Assembly: GCA_017502085.1 (NCBI GenBank)
Contig: JAFVVQ010000050.1
Coordinates: forward strand, 62,001 to 126,000
Direction: 5' to 3'
DNA length: 64,000 nt
DNA from: Clostridia bacterium
GTDB taxonomy: Bacteria; Bacillota; Clostridia; Oscillospirales; Acutalibacteraceae
In this document: one piece after another, positions 1 through 8,286 of the stretch
Layout of the letters: each line of letters opens with the position of its first letter
Numbering within the stretch: position 1 is the stretch's first letter
Program-made: the position numbers and the translations under genes
Notes under the pieces: generated by a model
What the model saw: the letters and a program-made list of their open reading frames with translations, nothing else
Told to the model about the DNA's origin: nothing
Databases searched by the model: none

Positions 1-248
1 CCGGGTACTTCTATAACGGTACACGGACCGATATACGGCTCGAGAGCCATTTCATCAATCGGCATACCGTCGGGAATGAAATGCAACGGAGCATCGGCGT
101 GAGTTCCGGTGTGAACGCAGGCGTGCACCGCCGTGAGGTTGCATTCGGAATCATCGCCTATTTCGGCAATCTGTTCCGCCTCGGGCTTCGGATCGCCCGG
201 ATAAACCTCACAGCTGAAAAACCTTCGGCTTATATCGATGATTTCCAT
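1..248 (-). CDS. Cyclase family protein (kynurenine formamidase-like), 3' end cut by window
   Basis: The first 82 codons of a putative cyclase-family metal-dependent hydrolase. The frame begins MEIIDISRRF and carries the family signature HTGTHADAPLHF around residues 46-57, whose His and Asp residues bind the metal in KynB-like enzymes. Family members hydrolyse N-formylkynurenine or related amides and lactones; the substrate here cannot be read. The start is set by a GGGAGG Shine-Dalgarno seven to eight bases upstream. It lies 35 bp behind prfB on the same strand with no clear terminator between, so the two may be co-transcribed. The C-terminal part is outside the window. Confidence 0.85.
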   Translation of the reverse strand, partial: MEIIDISRRFFSCEVYPGDPKPEAEQIAEIGDDSECNLTAVHACVHTGTHADAPLHFIPDGMPIDEMALEPYIGPCTVIEVP

Positions 249-283
249 ATTACCGCCTCCCGCCTGATTAATTGACGGATAAA

Positions 284-1393
284 TCAGTTTTTCAACGATT
301 CCATTTTGAGATATGCATTGATGAAGCCGTCAATGTCGCCGTCCATAACAGCGTTGATGTTTCCTGCTTCAAAGCCTGTTCGGTGATCTTTGACGAGAGT
401 ATAGGGCATAAATACATATGAACGGATCTGGCTGCCCCAGGCAATTTCTCTCTGTTCACCCTTGATATCGTCAATCTTGTCAAGGTGTTCACGTTCCTTG
501 ATTTCAATAAGCTTTGATTTGAGCATCTTCATCGCAACATCTCTGTTCTGATGCTGGCTTCTTTCTACCTGACAGGCACATACGATGCCCGTAGGAATAT
601 GAGTGATACGTACCGCAGATGAAGTTTTGTTAACCTTCTGACCGCCTGCGCCGCTTGAACGGTAGTAGTCGATCTTGAGGTCATCAGGATTGATTTCAAC
701 CTCAACCGTATCGTCGATTTCAGGCATTACCTCGAGAGATGCGAAAGAAGTGTGACGCCTGCCCGATGCATCGAAGGGAGATACTCTGACAAGACGGTGA
801 ACGCCCATTTCGCCCTTGAGATAACCATAAGCGTTTTCACCTTCAAACAGAAGAACAGCTGACTTGAGACCTGCTTCATCACCGTCAAGAAAGTCAATCA
901 TACTGACCTTGAAGCCGTGCTTCTCGCCCCAGTGCTGATACATTCTGACAAGCATCTGGTTCCAGTCCTGCGCCTCCGTTCCGCCCGCACCTGCGTGGAA
1001 AGTAAGAATACAGTTCTTTGCATCGTATTCACCCGAGAGAAGCGTGCTGAGAGTCATATCGTCAAGTTTCTTTACAAAACCGTCGACTGCCTCCTTGCAC
1101 TCATCGAGCATATCAAGATCCTCTGCTTCATCACCGAGTTCGATGAGAACGAGAGCATCGTTATATTCGCCCTCAAGGGAATTATAGGCGTTGATTTTGT
1201 TTCTGAGCTGGCTGATTCTCTGCTGAACCTTCTGCGAATTTGCAAGGTCGTTCCAGAAACCGTCCTGAGCGGTCTGTTCTTCAAGTTCCTGCGCTTCTTT
1301 ATTCATTGCATCAAGGCCGAGTGCATCGCGAAGCTGCTTGAGTTTTTCTTCATAATCGAGTACGGAAAGCCTCAATTCTTCAAACTGAATCAT
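284..1393 (-). CDS. prfB: Peptide chain release factor 2
   Basis: Class I release factor that reads UGA and UAA stop codons and triggers peptidyl-tRNA hydrolysis on the ribosome. The 369-residue frame holds the stop-recognition tripeptide SPF (in VSPFDASGRRHTSF) and the catalytic GGQ near residues 250-252. The start MIQFEELR has an AGGAG site at a good distance; the open frame extends further upstream but without a ribosome site. The first 50 codons run uninterrupted, so the programmed +1 frameshift at an early in-frame UGA that controls prfB in many bacteria is absent here. A sigma-A-type promoter lies about 35 bp upstream. Confidence 0.97.
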   Translation of the reverse strand: MIQFEELRLSVLDYEEKLKQLRDALGLDAMNKEAQELEEQTAQDGFWNDLANSQKVQQRISQLRNKINAYNSLEGEYNDALVLIELGDEAEDLDMLDECKEAVDGFVKKLDDMTLSTLLSGEYDAKNCILTFHAGAGGTEAQDWNQMLVRMYQHWGEKHGFKVSMIDFLDGDEAGLKSAVLLFEGENAYGYLKGEMGVHRLVRVSPFDASGRRHTSFASLEVMPEIDDTVEVEINPDDLKIDYYRSSGAGGQKVNKTSSAVRITHIPTGIVCACQVERSQHQNRDVAMKMLKSKLIEIKEREHLDKIDDIKGEQREIAWGSQIRSYVFMPYTLVKDHRTGFEAGNINAVMDGDIDGFINAYLKMESLKN

Positions 1394-1427
1394 AAAATTT
1401 CTCCTAATGCGTAATTTTTCACAATGT

Positions 1428-1456
1428 ATTATAACTAAAAATTTGTCACTTGTAAA
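1428..1456 (-). promoter_or_regulatory. Sigma-A promoter of prfB
   Basis: On the minus strand, TTTACA (1456-1451) and TATAAT (1433-1428) are separated by 17 nt and lead into the prfB 5' untranslated region. Confidence 0.65.
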
Positions 1457-1515
1457 GAATAAAATCATTTTATATATATTTATTTGCATATTCATAAATA
1501 TTTTTCAAATAGTAA

Positions 1516-1544
1516 TTGAAATTTTAATCATTATTAGTTAGAAT
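1516..1544 (+). promoter_or_regulatory. Sigma-A promoter for the zinc-ribbon gene and galU
   Basis: TTGAAA (1516-1521), a 17-nt spacer, then TAGAAT (1539-1544), about 40 bp before the coding start. It is divergent from the prfB promoter. Confidence 0.5.
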
Positions 1545-1585
1545 AATATGGAATACATATTTTATTTGAAAGTGTGAATCCGAAA

Positions 1586-2680
1586 ATGAACTATTATAAT
1601 CTGCCGTGTCCCGTCTGCGGAGGGATTTTTAAAGACGGCGATGACATTGTAGTCTGTCCCGAATGTGCAACACCGCATCACCGTGAATGTTGGCACAAAA
1701 ACGGCTGCTGTATCAACAGCGAACTTCACTCAACGGATTTCGTATGGGATCGTAAAGCTCAGAAAACAGAAGAATCCGTACCTGAAACACCAACTCCCGA
1801 AACACATAACCCGTTTGTCGAAGAAAACCCTGACACAACCGTTTGCCATATATGCGGCAGCGAGAATCCGAAAGATGCTCTTCATTGCGGTAACTGCGGT
1901 GCACTTTTCGGCGAAACGGAAAACCCGACAAAAAAATGTCATATCTGCGGCACGGATAATCCCGCAGGAAGACTCAACTGTCACGAATGCGGCGCTCCCC
2001 TTTCCGAAAACGGAGGCAACCCGTTTACGAGCAATCTCGGTATCGACGAAAACGAAAAAATCGGCTATTACACAGCCGGTGATTATGCGCTCTATACTCA
2101 GCTCAATGCCAAGCGCTACATTCCGAAATTCCGCAATATAGAAAACAAAAAGCTTACGTTTAACTGGGGCGCATTCTTTTTTGGTGCAAGTTGGTTTCTT
2201 TTCCGAAAAATTTATAAAGTCGGAATAATCCTGCTCACTGTTTTCGTCTCGGTAACGATGATGACCGCTCCCCTTCAGGATAACGTTCTCACCGCAACCG
2301 ACGAATTCTACAGTCAGTCCCAGCCTCTCCTTTCCGCGCTTGAGAATCCCGAAACCGCTTCAACAGTATCCGAAGAACAACTGATGCAGGTTATCGATAA
2401 ATATTATTCGGCTGTTGCAAAGCCGATGCTCATCCTCGGCGCAATTCTGCTTCTGGAGAGACTTATCTGCGGATTTATTGCAGACAAAATATATTATAAG
2501 AAGATAAATGCCGACCTTAAAATCGTTGACGAAACTGTTGAAGACCGGGGAGTCAAAAATTTAATGATTGCCCGAAGAGGAAGCGTTTCGTTCCTTGCAT
2601 ACTTCGCCGCAAGTCTCGGTGAACAAGCATTGCTCAGTCTCTTCGTTTCTCTTGCAGATATGTTGTCAGATATAATTTAA
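1586..2680 (+). CDS. Zinc-ribbon membrane protein with DUF2628-like C-terminus
   Basis: A 364-residue protein of unknown function. The N-terminus (MNYYNLPCPVCGG, then CPECATPHHRECW) is a RING-like CxxC/CxxC/H-H-C zinc-binding module. Two further zinc ribbons follow (CHICGSENP with CGNCGALF, and CHICGTDNP with CHECGAPL, about residues 85-145). The C-terminal half has a NWGAFFFGASWFLFRKIY stretch and two or three hydrophobic helices, typical of DUF2628 proteins. The family is common in Clostridia but uncharacterised. ATG 1586 is chosen because the residues fit the family; a GTG four codons earlier is possible, and neither has a clear ribosome site. The stop is 39 bp before galU, so the two may form an operon. 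Confidence 0.75.
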   Translation: MNYYNLPCPVCGGIFKDGDDIVVCPECATPHHRECWHKNGCCINSELHSTDFVWDRKAQKTEESVPETPTPETHNPFVEENPDTTVCHICGSENPKDALHCGNCGALFGETENPTKKCHICGTDNPAGRLNCHECGAPLSENGGNPFTSNLGIDENEKIGYYTAGDYALYTQLNAKRYIPKFRNIENKKLTFNWGAFFFGASWFLFRKIYKVGIILLTVFVSVTMMTAPLQDNVLTATDEFYSQSQPLLSALENPETASTVSEEQLMQVIDKYYSAVAKPMLILGAILLLERLICGFIADKIYYKKINADLKIVDETVEDRGVKNLMIARRGSVSFLAYFAASLGEQALLSLFVSLADMLSDII

Positions 2681-2719
2681 ACAGGAAAAATTTTATAAGC
2701 ATTTAACGGAGGAATAACA

Positions 2720-3604
2720 ATGAAAGTCAGAAAAGCGATTATCCCCGCAGCAGGTCTCGGCACCAGAGTGCTCCCCGCTTCGAAATCCGTCCCCAAGGAA
2801 ATGCTCAACATCGTTGATAAACCCGCAATTCAGTATATCGTTGAAGAAGCAGTTGCAGCGGGCATCGAAGATATCCTCATTGTTACCAACAGAGGCAAGG
2901 GTGCTATCGAAGACCATTTCGACCACTCCTTTGAACTCGAAACCCAGCTCAAGGGTAACCCCTCGAAAGAGAAGCTTTATGAAGACATCAAAGCGTGTGC
3001 AAATCTCGCAAACATCTGCTTTGTTCGTCAGAAAGAAACAAAGGGTCTTGCCCACGCAATCCTTTGCGGTAAATCATTCGTAGGCGATGAACCTTTCGTT
3101 GTGCTCTACGGTGATGACGTTATTATTTCTGAGGATCCCGTAACCGCACAACTCTGCCGTTGCTACGAAAAATACGGCAAGGGTGTTGTCGGTGTCAAGG
3201 AAGTACCCGAAGAGCTCATCAGACTCTACTGCACGCTCGGTGTTTCCCCCATCGAAGGCGAAGAAAGAGCAATGAACTGCAGCAAAATCATCGAAAAACC
3301 TACCCCTGAAGAAATTCTTTCTCTCTATGCGATTCTCGGCAGAGTTGTTATGCCTCCCGAAGTTTTCGGTATGATTGAAAAAGGCCTTGCCGCAACTCCC
3401 GAGGGCAAAGAATTCTATTTCACCGATGTTATGTCGGAACTCGGTGCTCAGGACAGACTTATCGCATATGACTTTGACGGAAAGAGATACGATATGGGCA
3501 ACAAACTCGGCATTATGAAAGCAAACTGCGAGGTTGCACTTGACCATCCCGAAATCGGTGAGGATTTCAAGACATATCTCAAGGAACTCGTCAAAACATT
3601 CTGA
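2720..3604 (+). CDS. galU: UTP--glucose-1-phosphate uridylyltransferase
   Basis: Makes UDP-glucose from UTP and glucose-1-phosphate, feeding envelope glycan and galactose metabolism. The 294-residue frame has the nucleotidyltransferase signature AAGLGTRVLPASKSVPKEML near the N-terminus, the VDKPAIQYIVEEA segment that follows in bacterial GalU, the VLYGDDV catalytic region, and EKP and GKRYDMGNKLG motifs. A strong GGAGG site precedes ATG. It sits downstream of the zinc-ribbon gene and ends in a hairpin terminator. The glycogen phosphorylase about 30 kb away makes glucose-1-phosphate, so the two could share a metabolite pool. Confidence 0.95.
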   Translation: MKVRKAIIPAAGLGTRVLPASKSVPKEMLNIVDKPAIQYIVEEAVAAGIEDILIVTNRGKGAIEDHFDHSFELETQLKGNPSKEKLYEDIKACANLANICFVRQKETKGLAHAILCGKSFVGDEPFVVLYGDDVIISEDPVTAQLCRCYEKYGKGVVGVKEVPEELIRLYCTLGVSPIEGEERAMNCSKIIEKPTPEEILSLYAILGRVVMPPEVFGMIEKGLAATPEGKEFYFTDVMSELGAQDRLIAYDFDGKRYDMGNKLGIMKANCEVALDHPEIGEDFKTYLKELVKTF

Positions 3605-3619
3605 TAAAACCAAAATCAG

Positions 3620-3650
3620 CCGCCTTGCACACACCGTGCAGGGCGGATTT
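3620..3650 (+). terminator. Rho-independent terminator after galU
   Basis: Stem CCGCCTTGCAC / GTGCAGGGCGG with a 5-nt loop (one G-U pair), followed by a short T run. Confidence 0.75.
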
Positions 3651-3660
3651 GTTTATGGTA

Positions 3661-3695
3661 AAAGAAAAGCTCACCCCGATTACTCGGAGTGAGCT
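3661..3695 (-). terminator. Terminator of the surface-protein gene
   Basis: Twelve-base stem beginning AGCTCAC with one mismatch and a 4-nt loop. T-rich sequence follows on both strands, so it may work in both directions between convergent genes. Confidence 0.7.
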
Positions 3696-3715
3696 GATTT
3701 TTTATTCAGTTCAGA

Positions 3716-4168
3716 TTAGTCCTTCTTTGACTTGACTGCTACTGCAACGCCGCCTGCAAGAGCAAGGAGAGCAACTGCGGGAACAACTACGCCGCTGCCG
3801 GTGTTGGGGATTTCATCGTCAACCTTTGCGGGAGCCTTCTTTGTTGTTTCGTCGCCGTCATCGATTGATGTAACACCTGAAGGATTTGTAACAACGTCGT
3901 CGCCTGATGCAGCCTGAGTAGCTGTAGCTGAAGCGTCAGCCTTTGTTGTTGATGCGTCAGCCTTTGTTGTTGTGGGAGCTGCAGTTGTGGAAGCTGCTGT
4001 TGTTTCTCTGGGGTCACCAAGGTCAATTGCAGTTGTTGTTTCTTTTGCTGCTTCTGTTGTGGTAGCAGTTTCACCGTCTGCAGGGTCAGCGAAAGCGCAA
4101 ACTGTAAGAGTGCAGATTGCGATGGCTGCAACTACGATTGCAAGAAGCAGAGAAATTGTCTTTTTCAT
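3716..4168 (-). CDS. Secreted Thr/Ala/Ser-rich protein with sortase-like C-terminal anchor
   Basis: A 150-residue low-complexity surface protein. The N-terminus MKKTISLLLAIVVAAIA is a signal peptide, probably cut after AFA. The middle is built of Thr, Ala, Ser and Asp with repeats of TTKADAS type, which resembles a glycosylated wall-spanning stalk. The end has an IPNTG pentapeptide, a hydrophobic segment and the tail KSKKD, the tripartite layout of sortase substrates, although the pentapeptide departs from LPXTG. No folded domain is visible and no sortase lies in the window. ATG 4168 is chosen over one four codons upstream because the AAGGA site suits it. Role unknown; probably a wall-linked spacer or mucin-like coat protein. 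Confidence 0.75.
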   Translation of the reverse strand: MKKTISLLLAIVVAAIAICTLTVCAFADPADGETATTTEAAKETTTAIDLGDPRETTAASTTAAPTTTKADASTTKADASATATQAASGDDVVTNPSGVTSIDDGDETTKKAPAKVDDEIPNTGSGVVVPAVALLALAGGVAVAVKSKKD

Positions 4169-4219
4169 TGTAATTACCATCCTTTTCCGTTTTTGTTTTT
4201 GGAATTAAAATACGAATTA

Positions 4220-4248
4220 ATTTTATATTAAATATCCGACTTTGTCAA
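4220..4248 (-). promoter_or_regulatory. Sigma-A promoter of the surface-protein gene
   Basis: On the minus strand, a perfect TTGACA (4248-4243), 17 nt, then TAAAAT (4225-4220), about 50 bp before the start codon. Confidence 0.7.
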
Positions 4249-4311
4249 GCGGAATATTTTGTTTTCACGGTGTAAAGATATTAATATTCTATTAAGAAAG
4301 GAGTCTTCACC

Positions 4312-4485
4312 TTGAATTTCAGTTTCAGAAACGAGAAAAACAACTATCGTCGATTCCCGATCAAAACTCCTGTTAACGGAGCAGAGCCCTTTGAGGATAT
4401 TCCTTCTGACGTCAACGGCAGCTATACCGGTGTCCCCTACGACCCCGATGATGAGCAGCCTGTTCAGGATGCAGACGATTTATAA
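4312..4485 (+). CDS. Small acidic protein, 57 codons, TTG start
   Basis: A short frame starting at TTG with an AAGAAAGGAG ribosome site ten bases upstream. The product begins MNFSFRNEKNNYRRF and ends in an acidic tail, PYDPDDEQPVQDADDL, after a GSYTGVP turn. There is no signal peptide, helix-forming hydrophobic stretch or zinc motif. A weak promoter (TTGTTT, 17 nt, TAATAT at 4282-4287) precedes it. I do not know a function. The good ribosome site, balanced residue use and clean stop argue that it is a real small gene. It is transcribed away from the surface-protein gene and ends just before a hairpin-rich stretch. Confidence 0.6.
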   Translation: MNFSFRNEKNNYRRFPIKTPVNGAEPFEDIPSDVNGSYTGVPYDPDDEQPVQDADDL

Positions 4486-4499
4486 GTTGTCAAAAGTGT

Positions 4500-4578
4500 C
4501 GGCGGAACCTGTGCCTTCGGCTCCGCCTTCCACCATCTTTTGTCCGCCCACGTATCCTTTCCCCAAAGGATACGGCGG
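4500..4578. other. Hairpin-rich intergenic stretch
   Basis: Two adjacent hairpins lie between convergent genes. The first has GGCGGA (4501-4506) paired with TCCGCC (4522-4527). The second has CGTATCCTTT (4551-4560) and AAAGGATACG (4565-4574) around CCCC, with outer CCGC/GCGG pairing. No T run follows on either strand, so they are poor classical terminators. They may be a small palindromic repeat or the 3' end of the small gene transcript. Confidence 0.5.
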
Positions 4579-4652
4579 CATTATGAAGAAACCACCTGAC
4601 CGACATAATATCGGCTCCCTTCCATCCGACAGGGAAGTGGATTTTCATTGAA

Positions 4653-6716
4653 TTAATTAAGTTCTAGCGTTGCCAATCTCGTCTCTTCATTGATCGAGAA
4701 CGCAACAACCTTACTGCCTGAAATGCTGTAAAAAACATCGCCGATACAGGTTCCGCGAAGCTCGGTTTCACCCTTGCCTTTTACATCGTGATTGAAATAT
4801 CCGATAGGCTTGATATCCTTGTCGGCAAAATTGAAGAGCGCATATGCCGACACCGCTTCTTTTGTAACGGGATCGGTACGGATAACGGGAATGCCGAGAA
4901 TACTCTCATCGGGAACTATCATTATGCATCTGCTATCCAGATCCGCAATCCCGCCCGAAATGCCCGAAAGGCTGTATAAATCAAGGTTCACGGGGTTTGA
5001 TGGGTCGCTCAGGCCGAGAAGCGAAATACTGATATTCTTAAGTTTTTCTCCGTTCACGGTAGGCAGACCGATATGAATCAGCAACTCTTCTCCCGCACCG
5101 AAAAGGCTGCCCGCAAAACCCTTTGCGGAAACGTTTGAATTTCTGACAGGTTTTTGAGGATCGGTCAGGTCGATAACTGCAGTCAGTTCCGCAATTCCGT
5201 CGGATACAACATAACAGCTGTTACCGTAGAATTTGACGTCCTTGATTTTTTCGCCGGGCAAAATATTTTCAAGACTGCTGACAAGTTCTGCTTTTTCATT
5301 GAAAACATAGAGATTTGCCGAATTATTATCCGCCGCAACCGCCATAAGCCATCCCGCTGACGGACTGACTGAGGGGTTGCCGCGAAGTACGCCTTTGAGT
5401 GCATATGAACCGGCAAAGCTGACGGATGCACCGTCGATATCGAATCTGTAGATTTCGGTCAGATTTCTGTGTTCGCCGTTTTTGTCTGCTTCAACCGAGA
5501 TGAATCCTCTTGAAAGCAGAACGGAATTACCGCTCACACAGAGTCTGCCGCATTCGCTGCCAAAGAAAGCAAGGCAATCAACAGGCTTTGCGAGGTCTCC
5601 GATATCGGTTACGGTGATAAAAGTAAACGCTGCACCGGGATCATTGACCGCCATAAATATATTCTCCGTTTCCGGTCGTATTTCAGTTCCGTTGACGGTG
5701 CAGTGAGGAACGGATTCCGTTTCCGACTCACTGACAGATTTTTCGGTGATAAGATAAAGACTGCCCTGTTCAGAAATACCCGATGTAAGATATTTGCCGT
5801 CCTGAATGTGTTCACGGATTCTGACAGGCGAAGAGGGATCGGTGATATCGTAATAAAGAGCAACCGTTGAATTTTTATCGTATGCCGCTTTATCGGACAT
5901 TACGTAAGCGTTACGGTTCATAACCGCAATAAGAACGTTATCCTTAAGGTGAATTTCAATACATTCATCGATATTCTTTGCGTCGCTTGTATCAGAAAGC
6001 ACAACTGTTGAAACAACCGCCATTTCATCGGCAGGTAACGCTTTGATAACCTTGATAATCTCAACTGTTCCGTTGCTTTCAGCATCGGTTCCCGTCGTTA
6101 CAACGAAAAGATATTCGCCGTTATTCTTGACGATATCAGCCTCAAGGCCCGTAAATCTTTCAATTATTTCACTTCCGACGTCATATATGCCCACTGCATT
6201 TCCGAGGAATTCGGTTTCATCGGCAATATAAGCGCCTTTGTAATCAGGGATCACAAACTGTTTTGTTGAATCGGCGGAATCCTGACTGTTGCCCGAAGGT
6301 TTTTCTGCCGGTTTCGTTGAGCCTTCGTTTTTACCGAGAGCATTCATAACCGCCTGCTCAACCTCATCATAACTGCTGACACCGATAATAAGCTTTTCGG
6401 AATTGTAATTCTCATAGCCGTGTTTTGGGCTGACAATACTGATATCCGAGTTCATTCCCGCAAAAGCAACACACGCAAGAATAATAACGAATGCCGCCGC
6501 AACGGTTGCAATTCTGTTGAGAGTAACTGCCGAAGGATTCCTTTTTGATGCGTTGTCCCTTTTCGCATCGATTGCGATGATGTTGCCCGTTTTACCAGAA
6601 AAATCCTTTTGTTCCTTAAGCATTTCAACAATTTCTTTTTTCCCCAGACCTTCGGGAATCTCGGTCTTTTCAAGACCTTCTCTCAACATTTCTTCTATCT
6701 GCTTGTTATTCTTCAT
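4653..6716 (-). CDS. Membrane-anchored beta-propeller protein, probable anti-sigma partner
   Basis: A 687-residue protein. Residues 1-65 are cytoplasmic, charged and helical (IEEMLREGLEKTEIPEGLGKKEIVEMLKEQ). One membrane helix follows at about 69-87. Some 600 extracellular residues are then made of repeating beta-strand blades, resembling the secreted beta-propeller family PF09826. The gene starts 4 bp after the ECF sigma factor stop and has a GGGGGGTG ribosome site, so the two are translationally linked. That order is usual for sigma/anti-sigma pairs. I infer that the N-terminus holds the sigma factor and the propeller senses an outside signal, but no recognised anti-sigma zinc motif is visible. 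The ligand is unknown. Confidence 0.75.
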   Translation of the reverse strand: MKNNKQIEEMLREGLEKTEIPEGLGKKEIVEMLKEQKDFSGKTGNIIAIDAKRDNASKRNPSAVTLNRIATVAAAFVIILACVAFAGMNSDISIVSPKHGYENYNSEKLIIGVSSYDEVEQAVMNALGKNEGSTKPAEKPSGNSQDSADSTKQFVIPDYKGAYIADETEFLGNAVGIYDVGSEIIERFTGLEADIVKNNGEYLFVVTTGTDAESNGTVEIIKVIKALPADEMAVVSTVVLSDTSDAKNIDECIEIHLKDNVLIAVMNRNAYVMSDKAAYDKNSTVALYYDITDPSSPVRIREHIQDGKYLTSGISEQGSLYLITEKSVSESETESVPHCTVNGTEIRPETENIFMAVNDPGAAFTFITVTDIGDLAKPVDCLAFFGSECGRLCVSGNSVLLSRGFISVEADKNGEHRNLTEIYRFDIDGASVSFAGSYALKGVLRGNPSVSPSAGWLMAVAADNNSANLYVFNEKAELVSSLENILPGEKIKDVKFYGNSCYVVSDGIAELTAVIDLTDPQKPVRNSNVSAKGFAGSLFGAGEELLIHIGLPTVNGEKLKNISISLLGLSDPSNPVNLDLYSLSGISGGIADLDSRCIMIVPDESILGIPVIRTDPVTKEAVSAYALFNFADKDIKPIGYFNHDVKGKGETELRGTCIGDVFYSISGSKVVAFSINEETRLATLELN

Positions 6717-6720
6717 CTTT

Positions 6721-7266
6721 TCACCCCCCTTTCACTGTGTTATCTTCAAGAAAATCACGCATTTTTTTAAGTGCACGCTTCAGCTTTGAACGTACGGTAA
6801 CCGCCTTGCAACCGAGCATATCGGCTATTTCGTGGCTCTTGTATTTTTCAACCGTACTGAGCAAAACTATTTCTCTCTCTTCATGAGAAAGCTTCGAAAG
6901 AGCCGTTCTGAGGTCGATTGAAAGTTCACAATCGTCCGTATATCCCGGCTCCTTGCCCCCTTTCTCGTCATCATCAAGACTGACAAGCGTTTTTTTATGT
7001 TGATTTTCCGTATACTGCCTTTTGCACGAAGCACAAAGTATCCTGAAAAGCCATCCCTTGAATGCCTCGGGCTTTTTCAAAGAGCCGATTTGCTTGAAAG
7101 CCGAATAAACCGCATCGGAAACCGCATCCTTTGCGAGTTCTTCGTTACCCGTTACGCATCGGGCATAATAAATCATTTCTTTGTAATACAACTCATACAG
7201 TTCGCCGAAGGCATCGGCGTCACCGTTTCTTGCAAGAGTAACGAGTTCGTTTATCTGAGCGCTCAA
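6721..7266 (-). CDS. ECF-family RNA polymerase sigma factor
   Basis: A 181-residue sigma-70 of the extracytoplasmic function type. Region 2 (FGELYELYYKEMIYYARCVTGNEELAKDAVSDAVYSAF, about residues 20-57) binds core polymerase and the -10 element. Region 4 (LSHEEREIVLLSTVEKYKSHEIADMLGCKAVTVRSKLKRALKKM) is a helix-turn-helix for the -35 element. Start is TTG, supported by a GGAGGG site six bases upstream. It is the first gene of a two-gene operon with the beta-propeller protein. The 130 bp upstream shows no convincing sigma-A promoter, which would fit autoregulation through an ECF promoter I cannot define. Confidence 0.9.
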   Translation of the reverse strand: MSAQINELVTLARNGDADAFGELYELYYKEMIYYARCVTGNEELAKDAVSDAVYSAFKQIGSLKKPEAFKGWLFRILCASCKRQYTENQHKKTLVSLDDDEKGGKEPGYTDDCELSIDLRTALSKLSHEEREIVLLSTVEKYKSHEIADMLGCKAVTVRSKLKRALKKMRDFLEDNTVKGG

Positions 7267-7398
7267 AATCGACCCTCCTTACCACTCTCATCAAATAAGT
7301 GTCATATGATTTCAATTTTGTTGCATAAATGAAAAAATTTTTTCGATAATTTTCACCGCACAAGAAATACTATACATAAATCAAGAAAATAAAGCAAG

Positions 7399-8286
7399 GT
7401 GATAATTATTAACAAAAAGCTTTTATGCGCTGTTTTGTCGATGGTTTTTCTTTTCTCCTCCTGCAACGGAAGAAACACCCTCGAAGAATACGACGCCGAC
7501 GTCAAGGTCACCGTTGCTGACGTTGACCGCCGCAAATCAATGGAAGAAATCAGCATTCAGGACCCCGAAAACCTTCGGGGACTCTCAACCGAAAGAAAAG
7601 AGCACAGCTACGGTGTTGCTAAAAACGGTAAGCCGCATTCTATCTCGGTAGAAGCACAGAAATATTTTGCATCTCTCGGCAAAAACGCTTTCTGTTACGA
7701 TACGGTAACGAAAGAAAAAGTTCTGTATCTGACCTTCGACTGCGGTTGGGAAAACGGCTGTACGGCAACGGTGCTTGATACTCTCAAGGCAAAAAAAGTA
7801 CCCGCCGCATTTTTCTGCACGCTTGATCACATCGACTCCGAGCCCGATCTTATCAGACGAATGATAAACGAGGGACATACCGTCGGAAATCATTCAGCAA
7901 ATCATGCCGATTTTTCAAAGATATCCCGTACCCATATGGCATCCGAAATCATCGAATGCGAAACCCGTCTCAGGGACGAATTCGGATATGTTCCTTCTTT
8001 TTTCCGTTTTCCCGAGGGCGCTTATAATGAGAATGCTCTCGATCTTGTATATTCACTCGGATATGCAAGTGCCTTCTGGTCCTGCTCATACGCCGACTGG
8101 GACGTTAAAAACACCAAGGGAGCGGACTACGCTTTTGATAAAGTCACCTCAAGATTGCATCCCGGTGCAGTGATTCTTCTTCACTCTGTATCGCCCGACA
8201 ACGCAGCTGCACTCGGCAGAATCATCGACTATGCACGTGCAAACGGTTATGAATTCCGTGCGTTGACGGATTTTCCGTTGCAATGA
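7399..8286 (+). CDS. Polysaccharide deacetylase, PdaA-like, lipoprotein
   Basis: NodB-fold deacetylase of about 295 residues. N-terminal KKLLCAVLSMVFLFSSC looks like a lipoprotein signal with the lipobox FSSC, so the enzyme should sit on the outer face of the membrane. Catalytic motifs are in order: TFDCGWE (motif 1, with Cys where TFDDG has Asp), HSANHAD (metal histidines), RFPEGAY, DWDVKN and LLHS. The YLTFD-GWENG opening and length resemble PdaA, which deacetylates muramic acid to make muramic delta-lactam in spore cortex; sporulation use is inference. The start is unclear: GTG 7399 gives the full frame, but the AAGGTG site is best placed for ATT 7408. Confidence 0.85.
   Translation: MIIINKKLLCAVLSMVFLFSSCNGRNTLEEYDADVKVTVADVDRRKSMEEISIQDPENLRGLSTERKEHSYGVAKNGKPHSISVEAQKYFASLGKNAFCYDTVTKEKVLYLTFDCGWENGCTATVLDTLKAKKVPAAFFCTLDHIDSEPDLIRRMINEGHTVGNHSANHADFSKISRTHMASEIIECETRLRDEFGYVPSFFRFPEGAYNENALDLVYSLGYASAFWSCSYADWDVKNTKGADYAFDKVTSRLHPGAVILLHSVSPDNAAALGRIIDYARANGYEFRALTDFPLQ

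Noticed and set aside
3787-4208. Gln/Leu-rich or Val/Ala-rich frames over the surface-protein gene
   Set aside because: They are shadows of a Thr/Ala codon repeat in other frames, with no ribosome sites.
5183-5431. Further frames inside the beta-propeller gene
   Set aside because: The propeller frame is continuous with a signal helix and blade pattern, while these have no start signals.
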